Assembly: GCA_003165615.1 (NCBI GenBank)
Contig: PLWR01000258.1
Span: 1 to 5,288, forward strand
Direction of reading: 5' to 3'
DNA length: 5,288 nucleotides
Origin: Acidobacteriota bacterium
Lineage (GTDB): Bacteria > Acidobacteriota > Terriglobia > UBA7540
Under the pieces are notes generated by a model that was given only the letters and a program-made list of their open reading frames with translations, had not been told where the DNA came from and did not search any database. Position numbers and translations under genes: made by a program. Positions 1-5,288 of the stretch are shown here, one piece after another (positions within the stretch are counted from its first letter, which is position 1; every line of letters begins with the position of its first letter).

Positions 1-39
1 AATTATTAACCGAACTATGTACTAGCTTCCGAGTGCACG

Positions 40-1650
40 GTGGAGGCGCCGGGCCCCATGATGTTGGGCAACTATGTGCCACCCGGCTCCCCCTACCCTG
101 CCGTCGCCAAAAGATTCGTGACCCCTGGGGGCGCGCCCGATCTCAGTTTCGGTATGGTGGCCTTCGCCAATAAGACGCGGAACGCCACGCTGGGCATCTG
201 GATGGACACTCAAGGCGATGCGGGCTGGCAAACTTACCTGAGTGGCGATGGCGAACGCATTACCGTATTGCAGCACGACCGGCGCTTCGAACGCATGGCC
301 AAAGGCTGGACGGCGGCGTCGGACGTGCAGCGCATCGAGTTGGTGGAGGGGCCGCCGCCGGCAGTCTATGCACGCTACCGGCAAATGGCGGAGCGCACCA
401 TGCCGCTCTCGACCGACACGCCGGAATGGCCCAAACAAATGGTGCTGCTGGAGGTGCTTCCGTCCTACTTTCCCGATGGATTGAAGGGCCTGACCCGCAA
501 GCTGCCCTTCTACAAGGATGTGGGCTTCAACACCGTGTACCTGATGCCGCACTGGCTGGGCGGCTACACTCCCATCGACCCCTATAAGGTTGACCCGGCC
601 CTTGGAACGGAAGACGACTTGAAAGAGATGGTGCGGACGGCGCATTCGCTGGGCATGCGCGTGCTGTTCGACATGGTGATCCACGGGTTTAACCCGAACT
701 CCGATATTCTGCGCCTGCATCCGGAGTTCTTCGCGCGCGATGGATTTGGAGCCATCGTTAAGCACCAGACATGGGACAGCATGACCACCGACCCCGCCAA
801 TCCCGCTTACCAGCAGTACATCGCAGAGCTGGCGGTGCATGACATCAAGACTTACGGCATCGACGGATATCGCGTGGATGCCAACGCCTACAAGCTGCCC
901 AACTGGGATCCGCAGACGCCCTACAGCCCCGGTTACAGCAGCGCCGCGATCCGGCAATTGATGCAGAAAACCCTGGCCGCCATGCAGGGCGTGAAGCCGG
1001 GCTCCATTTTGTTGAGCGAGATCTTCGGCCCGGTGTGGGACTCCATCTGCAACGTGGTGCACGACGACACGAATATGGGATCGCAAGTCATCCTGGAGAT
1101 GATGGACCGCGGTGAGGTGATGCCGGAGCAATACAAGGAGCACTTGGCGCGGATCGTGGATGTGCTGCCGGCTGGCGCGTTGCGTGTGCGCTTCGCCCGC
1201 AACCACGACACCTCATGGTTTTACCACTTCAATGGGTACACACCGCGCTTCCTGGCCATGGATGCGGTGCATACCATGTTCGGAGCCCCCGAGGTGTTCG
1301 CTGGGGACCGCAAGAATCCGCCCGATCCGGCCGCGGACCCGGCGGTGTTTGGCTACTACCGCAAGCTGTTCGCCGCACGGAACGGATTCCCCGAGCTGAC
1401 GGAGGGCGAGGTCCTGCTGCGAGGAGTGGAATCCGGCAACCCATGGGTGATTGCCGGGGCACGGCGGCTGAACGGAAAAACCGTCGCCATCCTGGTCTCT
1501 TTCAGCGAAAAAGAAGAGCCGGCAACTTTGAGCATCGAGGGTACGACCGCAAGCTTCCAGATGATGGACCCCATTGCGGGCAGCCGTGTTCCGGTGACGG
1601 CCGGGGTGGTGAAGCTCAAGCCATTCCAGGTGCTGCTGGGGCGGCCCTGA
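40..1650 (+). CDS. GH13 (alpha-amylase superfamily) glycoside hydrolase, 5' end uncertain
   Basis: Predicted retaining alpha-glycosidase or transglycosidase of family GH13; the exact substrate cannot be read from sequence. Residues ~1-130 look beta-rich and precede the (beta/alpha)8 barrel (~132-450); a beta-sandwich domain C follows (~455-536). Visible motifs: GFNTVYLMP (162-170), the region I equivalent DMVIHG (211-216), region II GYRVD with nucleophile D280, region III LLSEIFG with acid/base E327, region IV FARNHD with transition-state Asp D390, and GAPEVFAGD (415-423). Domain B is very short (about 216-260). Oddities: region I ends in HG rather than the usual NH, and the Lys/His often found after the nucleophile are absent (DANAY). 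The GTG at 40 is the most upstream start, since an in-frame TAA lies at 7-9; no ribosome binding site precedes it. ATG58 has GGAGG at 42-46, 11 bases upstream, and is the alternative. No signal peptide is visible, and the protein-like reading continues upstream of 40, so the true N-terminus is probably missing. It converges with the GH38 gene. Family call is firm; substrate unknown. Confidence 0.9.
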   Translation: MEAPGPMMLGNYVPPGSPYPAVAKRFVTPGGAPDLSFGMVAFANKTRNATLGIWMDTQGDAGWQTYLSGDGERITVLQHDRRFERMAKGWTAASDVQRIELVEGPPPAVYARYRQMAERTMPLSTDTPEWPKQMVLLEVLPSYFPDGLKGLTRKLPFYKDVGFNTVYLMPHWLGGYTPIDPYKVDPALGTEDDLKEMVRTAHSLGMRVLFDMVIHGFNPNSDILRLHPEFFARDGFGAIVKHQTWDSMTTDPANPAYQQYIAELAVHDIKTYGIDGYRVDANAYKLPNWDPQTPYSPGYSSAAIRQLMQKTLAAMQGVKPGSILLSEIFGPVWDSICNVVHDDTNMGSQVILEMMDRGEVMPEQYKEHLARIVDVLPAGALRVRFARNHDTSWFYHFNGYTPRFLAMDAVHTMFGAPEVFAGDRKNPPDPAADPAVFGYYRKLFAARNGFPELTEGEVLLRGVESGNPWVIAGARRLNGKTVAILVSFSEKEEPATLSIEGTTASFQMMDPIAGSRVPVTAGVVKLKPFQVLLGRP

Positions 1651-1692
1651 CCCGAAACGGGTAGCACCGCGCGGCAGAGCCGAAATGGAAGT

Positions 1693-1720
1693 CAAAACGC
1701 AAAGGGCAAAACGCCAAGCC
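1693..1720. repeat. Imperfect 14-base tandem repeat, two copies
   Basis: CAAAACGCAAAGGG (1693-1706) is followed directly by CAAAACGCCAAGCC (1707-1720). They match at 11 of 14 positions, including an identical CAAAACGC core. The repeat lies in the spacer between converging genes, about 45 bases after the GH13 stop. No function is evident; two copies this short may be chance or replication slippage. Confidence 0.45.
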
Positions 1721-1745
1721 GGATGCGCACTTCGGAGGGCCGAAC

Positions 1746-1769
1746 GGCGTTCAGCCCTGGGCCAGCGCC
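1746..1769. terminator. Weak candidate hairpin between convergent genes
   Basis: GGCG (1746-1749) pairs with CGCC (1766-1769), extended by a T-G and a T-A pair. After a small internal loop, GCC (1754-1756) can pair with GGC (1760-1762). The position suits a bidirectional terminator for the two converging genes, but the stem is interrupted and no T-run follows on either strand. At most this could aid factor-dependent termination. Confidence 0.15.
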
Positions 1770-1853
1770 ACTGACCCCTACACATCTGGTTGCGGCTCCG
1801 CCGGAGGGCGCGTGCACACGTTGCTTCGAATTCATAGGCATAATCTGCGCAAT

Positions 1854-4391
1854 TTACTGTTCGAGCGCATTTACCTCGCGAATCTTCCCTTCCGCCGCTA
1901 GCGGCACGCGCAGGGTCTTGATCTCGAGCGGGTGGAATCTGCCGGTCCACTGGCGGTGGACGAGTCCCAAATCGAGCGACGCAGTGGTGGTCCTTCCCGC
2001 CGTTTCATAGCAGCGGATGATGAGGTCAGTTCCATCCTCGGCCTGTTTGACGTCCGACACCACGACGTTCGGCACATCCACGGAGAGGAAGGAAGCGGAC
2101 TCGGGGCGCGTGCCTTTATGGATTCCCTGGAAGAGAACGGGCACGGGGGCGGTCAGTTCCTCCGCCATATGGACGATGCCGGCGTCCTGCCATGCGCCCG
2201 CGTGCGGCGCCAGCACCATGCGGAACGTCTGGATACCCTGGTCCTGCCAAATGTACTCGCCGTTCGGGTCAAGCTTGCGGGGTTGGTGCTGCGCATAGAT
2301 CGCGCCGCGGACAATGGAGACCCGCAGATCGTTATCCTGCACACTGTAACCGTACTTGGCGTCGTTCAGCACCGTGAGGCCGTATGCCGCGCCGTTGCGA
2401 TCGCCGGAAAGGTCAATCCACCTCTGCCCCGGGTCTTCGTCGCCATTCGCCTTGCGCACACGGAAGCCGTATGCGATTTCATAGGTGGGGACAGGGTTTT
2501 GCACGTCCACCGGGAAGGAAAATTTCAGGATCTTCCTGTGCTCATGCCAATCCAGGGACACATGCGCTTCCAGGGTGCGGGCGCCGGCGTAAAGCATCCA
2601 GTCGGTGCGCAAAAGAGAAGCTCCATAGCCCGTCCGCACGCGCACGGTGGCCCGCACCGGGCCATCCTCCATCACGCGGAAACTGGCGCTTCCGAACGCC
2701 CCGATCTCTTTTGTGTAAGCGCGAACCTCATGGCTCCAGGTATCGCTGGGATCGTCAATCACCACAGCGTGCGCTCCGCCCGAGCCCCTGCGAAAGACTT
2801 CCGCCCCGGCGTCTTTGTCATACATCGATATGGTCCCATCGTCCGCAAAGGTCACACGGAGATGTTCGTTTTCCAAGCTCTTTTCCGTGGCATGCACAGT
2901 GGTTTCAGTAGTAACGGGAGGTTTAACATTGTGCAATCGAAATTGCCGGTAGCCGAAGGCGGGCAAGGGCGCTTCGAACACCAACCCTCGCCGGGTGCCC
3001 GCCACCGTCTGGCCATCCGTCCACTGATACGGAATGGCGTTGCCATGCTCATCCTCAAGGCGCGCGTCATTTAGTATTTCTTCCTCGTTATCAAATCCCC
3101 AGCCCAAGTCATATTGAACTTTCAGCTTGGCCGCCCAGGCGTGAGGATTGAAAACCACCAGGTAGTCCGAAGCCGGGGCGGTGGTGGGAATCTGCCACGC
3201 AATCTTCTCCGCCGACCGGTAGATGGCTTGATTGGCCACTTCCCTGGCGAATCCGTAGGCATCGTGCGAAACGATGTATTGCTCGGGAAGCGCCGTTCCC
3301 GCCATGCTGTCGTGGAACTGCATTAAAAGAACTTTCTTCCAAGAAGCGGTGAAATCGCTCTTGGGGTAAGGGAAGCCCACCAGGACGTTCGCCAGTGCGG
3401 CCATCTTTTCGCCGGTCACCAAAGCCGCTTCCGCCGTGCGGTTATCTTTCTTGATTTCTGATACCGCGGTGTAGCAGCCCACCGAGTGGTGCTGCAAATC
3501 ATCGCTCACCACCGGCAAATCCTTCGCCTGGGCGATATCGTCAAAGTAGCTGTCGGGAGTGCTGAACAGAATTTTGGGCGCGCCGGCCTGCTTCTGGACG
3601 TCCAGAATGGCATGGATGGTATCCTTGGCGGGCCCCCCGCCATGATCCCCCGCACCGTAGAAGACCATCAGGTCCTTGGTGGGTTCCTGAAGCTTGGTAA
3701 CGAAATCGTGCAGGTGATTTTGGACATCCCGCGTTATTCCATAGCCGTAAGAAATTCGATAGGTCAGCACGCGCGTCCCGTCTTCGCCCCGCCACCAGAA
3801 GACGTCGGCGGGCAACTCCTTTTCCGTGGCGCCCGGGCGCATGAACACGTATGAGTTCATCCCTTCGAGCTTCAGGATCTGCGGCAGTGTGCCGGGATGG
3901 CCAAACGAGTCAGGGTTGAAACCCACCCGCGCCGGGCGCCCCAGCAATTGCTGGAAGAGGCGTTGGCTGTAGAGCCCCTGGCGAATCAGCGATTCGCCGT
4001 TGGGAATGTTAACGTCGGGCTCAATCCACCATCCGCCCACCACGCCCCATCGGCCCTCGGCCACGCGACGGCGAATCTCCGCAATCATGCCGGGATCGGC
4101 GGCCGCCGCCCACTCATACAACTGGGCGGAACTGGCCGTGAATTTGAAATCCGGGAATTCATTCATGCGGTCCAGCGCGGCGCGAAAAGTACTGAGCCCC
4201 ACGGACATCGATTCCGTCCAAGGCCAGAGCCAGGGGATGTCAATATGCGCGTTTCCGATCATGTACAGTTTGTATTGGGATGCATCCGGCGGCCAGGGGC
4301 TTGACGACTGCCCGGCCGTCTTCCTGGCAACCAATGAAAGAGTGCAAACCAGACCCACAAAAACCAACCAACGGACCGCACGAGAACGCAT
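1854..4391 (-). CDS. Secreted GH38 alpha-mannosidase
   Basis: Complete 845-residue family GH38 enzyme, predicted to release alpha-linked mannose by a retaining, metal-dependent (usually Zn2+) mechanism. Residues 1-27 form a Sec signal peptide: basic start MRSR, hydrophobic core ~8-22, probable cleavage near TAG-Q at 27/28. C16 is not in a proper lipobox, so it should be periplasmic or secreted rather than a lipoprotein. The catalytic alpha/beta domain (~40-305) holds NAHID with metal ligands H49 and D51, EGRWGVVGGWWIEPD (112-126), and NPDSFGH with nucleophile and metal ligand D161. GAGDHGGGP (246-254) and HHSVGCYT (301-308) follow. The middle helical region carries QFHDSMAGT (358-366); H360 matches the fourth ligand in the QHHD motif of eukaryotic GH38 enzymes. 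Residues ~405-845 are the beta-sandwich domains typical of the family, and the length is normal. ATG4391 is supported by AGGAGGAG seven bases upstream. The GH63-like gene lies 79 bases upstream on the same strand. The linkage cleaved (alpha-1,2/1,3/1,6) cannot be told. Confidence 0.95.
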   Translation of the reverse strand: MRSRAVRWLVFVGLVCTLSLVARKTAGQSSSPWPPDASQYKLYMIGNAHIDIPWLWPWTESMSVGLSTFRAALDRMNEFPDFKFTASSAQLYEWAAAADPGMIAEIRRRVAEGRWGVVGGWWIEPDVNIPNGESLIRQGLYSQRLFQQLLGRPARVGFNPDSFGHPGTLPQILKLEGMNSYVFMRPGATEKELPADVFWWRGEDGTRVLTYRISYGYGITRDVQNHLHDFVTKLQEPTKDLMVFYGAGDHGGGPAKDTIHAILDVQKQAGAPKILFSTPDSYFDDIAQAKDLPVVSDDLQHHSVGCYTAVSEIKKDNRTAEAALVTGEKMAALANVLVGFPYPKSDFTASWKKVLLMQFHDSMAGTALPEQYIVSHDAYGFAREVANQAIYRSAEKIAWQIPTTAPASDYLVVFNPHAWAAKLKVQYDLGWGFDNEEEILNDARLEDEHGNAIPYQWTDGQTVAGTRRGLVFEAPLPAFGYRQFRLHNVKPPVTTETTVHATEKSLENEHLRVTFADDGTISMYDKDAGAEVFRRGSGGAHAVVIDDPSDTWSHEVRAYTKEIGAFGSASFRVMEDGPVRATVRVRTGYGASLLRTDWMLYAGARTLEAHVSLDWHEHRKILKFSFPVDVQNPVPTYEIAYGFRVRKANGDEDPGQRWIDLSGDRNGAAYGLTVLNDAKYGYSVQDNDLRVSIVRGAIYAQHQPRKLDPNGEYIWQDQGIQTFRMVLAPHAGAWQDAGIVHMAEELTAPVPVLFQGIHKGTRPESASFLSVDVPNVVVSDVKQAEDGTDLIIRCYETAGRTTTASLDLGLVHRQWTGRFHPLEIKTLRVPLAAEGKIREVNALEQ

Positions 4392-4396
4392 CGATA

Positions 4397-4404
4397 CTCC
4401 TCCT
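4397..4404 (-). promoter_or_regulatory. Strong ribosome binding site of the GH38 gene
   Basis: On the minus strand AGGAGGAG lies at 4404-4397, with seven bases between its AGGAGG core and ATG4391. It fixes the start of the mannosidase and places the signal peptide exactly at the N-terminus. Confidence 0.85.
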
Positions 4405-4424
4405 GGAAATGAAATTCGTAAGTA

Positions 4425-4440
4425 CCGCGACTTGGCGCGG
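4425..4440 (-). other. Small hairpin in the GH63-like/GH38 intergenic gap
   Basis: CCGCG (4425-4429) and CGCGG (4436-4440) can form a five-pair all-GC stem with a six-base loop. It sits in the 79-base gap between the GH63-like stop and the GH38 start. On the minus strand it is followed by TACTTACGAATTTC, not a T-run, so it is a poor intrinsic terminator. It could be an mRNA-processing or stability element, or chance. I saw no convincing -35/-10 pair in this gap, which favours co-transcription of the two genes. Confidence 0.25.
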
Positions 4441-4470
4441 GAAAGCTTAACGTATCTGTGCTAAACCGCG

Positions 4471-5288
4471 TCATCGCGCCAGCCCCACGTTGTGTTCACC
4501 CGCGGTAAGTTGAAAACTCGCGCCAGCCTGCTGTACGCGCACCTTCCCTGCGGCGTTGCCGTCGACCTGAAGATTTAATTCGCCGCCCTCAAACTCCCGC
4601 GTGACAGCAACGACTGGGCGCCCGGCTTTCAAGCTGAAGGTGAGCTGTGAAGCCGAAATCTGGTAGTTCCTCACCACCACGCCAGCGTTAGCTTCAAAAC
4701 GCTCCTGGCCATCGCGCACAAGAGCCGTCTTGTTGGGACCCACGGTGATGTCATAAGAGTGATTCCCCCAAACCTCGCGGCGGAAATTTCCCTGCGCCGG
4801 TGGGTCGAGCGCGCCAAACCGCAGGCCTTCCCAGGGATTCAAGTCGATGTACTGCTCGAGCGGTACCAAGCACAGCAAGGCTCCCCAGGTGTAGTGCGTA
4901 TCGCCCCCGCCCGTGCCCCCCCATGAGTTGTACTGCTCGTTGTCGTGCTGGTTGCTCCGCCAATCGTCCATGAACAGGTCGTAGCTCTTCTGGGCATACT
5001 CCAGCGCCACCTGATCGAACCGGTAGCGATTGATGCCCTCATAGAGCATGTAGTTGGTGGGCCCCCAAATGGCCCCCCGCCAGTAAAACTGGTCGGGGAA
5101 GGCCGGATCGATGCGGGCAATCGTTGGGGCCACATATTTGCCCCAGAATTCCCGCGGGTTCAGCAGGTGTTCCTTGATCATGCGCTCTGCCTGCTCGGGG
5201 GCAGCGATTCCCGCGAACAGAGGATAGAAGTTCGTGGTGGAAAGGCGGCTGGAAAAGTGCCCGTCCCAGAAGCGGTTCTCGTAGATTC
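4471..5288 (-). CDS. GH63/MGH1-like (six-hairpin) glycoside hydrolase, C-terminal part
   Basis: The reading frame is open to the right edge (5286), giving 271 visible residues before TGA at 4473-4471. The ATG at 5181 is internal, because conserved sequence continues upstream of it. Numbering from the first visible residue: RFWDGHFSSRLS (5-16) and FYPLFAGIAAPEQA (20-33) are helix-turn features of (alpha/alpha)6 barrels. FYWRGAIWGPTNYMLYEG (67-84) is the substrate-site signature shared by GH63, GH37 and mannosylglycerate-hydrolase-type enzymes. NEQYN followed by a Gly-rich loop (116-128) and YTWGALL (132-138) matches the region carrying the GH63 catalytic base, so E117 is the likely base. The general acid Asp expected upstream lies outside the window. 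A beta-rich tail (~156-271) follows the barrel. Substrate could be an alpha-glucoside, mannosylglycerate or glucosylglycerate; it cannot be settled here. Signal peptide status is unknown. It is probably the upstream partner of the GH38 gene. Confidence 0.85.
   Translation of the reverse strand, partial: IYENRFWDGHFSSRLSTTNFYPLFAGIAAPEQAERMIKEHLLNPREFWGKYVAPTIARIDPAFPDQFYWRGAIWGPTNYMLYEGINRYRFDQVALEYAQKSYDLFMDDWRSNQHDNEQYNSWGGTGGGDTHYTWGALLCLVPLEQYIDLNPWEGLRFGALDPPAQGNFRREVWGNHSYDITVGPNKTALVRDGQERFEANAGVVVRNYQISASQLTFSLKAGRPVVAVTREFEGGELNLQVDGNAAGKVRVQQAGASFQLTAGEHNVGLAR

Larger units (their letters stand above)
1651..1853. other. Convergent intergenic spacer, no gene seen
   Basis: Spacer of 203 bases between two converging stop codons (TGA at 1648-1650 on plus, TAA at 1856-1854 on minus). 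No credible coding sequence, RNA gene or mobile element end is visible. It contains small GC-rich inverted repeats: ACCCG-AAA-CGGGT at 1650-1662, an imperfect hairpin at 1746-1769, and CTCC-GCC-GGAG at 1796-1806. There is also a short tandem repeat at 1693-1720. No U-tract follows any stem on either strand, so a classical intrinsic terminator is not supported. The last ~35 bases next to the GH38 stop are notably more AT-rich than the rest. Confidence 0.6.

Noticed and set aside
22..1206. Long open frame of 394 codons on the minus strand
   Set aside because: Lies wholly opposite the GH13 gene, whose conserved motifs prove the plus strand is coding. The antisense product is His/Arg/Gly-rich with no recognisable domain, as expected from a shadow frame in GC-rich DNA.
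1718..1728. GCCGGATGCGC resembles the start of an enterobacterial REP element
   Set aside because: Only the first bases match; the complementary arm of a REP hairpin is missing and the genome type does not fit.
1213..1950. Minus-strand open frame spanning the convergent spacer
   Set aside because: Overlaps the GH13 3' end in antisense and the GH38 3' end in another frame. Its product is low-complexity Arg/Pro-rich sequence with no family resemblance.
1932..3074. Long open frame of 380 codons on the plus strand
   Set aside because: Antisense to the beta-sandwich part of the GH38 gene, with no ribosome binding site or recognisable motif; a shadow frame.
4405..4470. Possible separate promoter for the GH38 gene in the 79-base gap
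   Set aside because: AT-rich hexamer-like bits such as GTTAAG on the minus strand exist, but no partner -35 at proper spacing could be identified.
4471..5181. GH63-like gene starting at the ATG at 5181
   Set aside because: The same frame continues upstream to the window edge with family-typical sequence (FYPLFAGIAAPEQA), so that Met is internal and the gene is cut by the window.

Overview
The window looks like bacterial accessory metabolism: three glycoside hydrolase genes and nothing else that can be called with confidence. Base composition is GC-rich (by eye close to 60%), genes are tightly packed, and one gene has a textbook AGGAGGAG ribosome binding site followed by a Sec signal peptide. 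This combination of families (divergent GH13, secreted GH38, GH63/MGH1-like) and the sequence style would fit an Acidobacteriota (Solibacter/Bryobacter-like) genome. That assignment is an impression from family content, not a proven placement.

Layout: (1) A plus-strand alpha-amylase-superfamily (GH13) gene fills about 40-1650. Its catalytic triad is intact, but its N-terminus looks truncated or wrongly resolved at the left edge. (2) About 200 bases (1651-1853) separate it from the convergent minus-strand genes. They hold only small hairpins and a short imperfect tandem repeat. (3) A complete minus-strand GH38 alpha-mannosidase with a signal peptide runs 4391 to 1854. (4) A 79-base gap (4392-4470) carries its strong ribosome binding site. 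(5) The 3' part of a minus-strand GH63/MGH1-like (six-hairpin) glycosidase gene runs from the right edge to 4471, with its 5' part outside the window.

The GH63-like and GH38 genes are co-directional and probably co-transcribed, with the GH63-like gene first. The GH13 gene converges on them. All three families act mainly on alpha-linked glycans: alpha-glucosides for GH13 and many GH63, alpha-mannosides for GH38, and mannosyl- or glucosyl-glycerate for some GH63. The simplest reading is a small locus for taking apart an alpha-gluco/manno-glycan or similar glycoside. No transporter, regulator, mobile element, RNA gene or CRISPR array was seen. I found no clear evidence of a wholly new system. 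The most unusual points are the altered region I of the GH13 enzyme, its ragged 5' end, and the extra beta-rich tail on the GH63-like enzyme.
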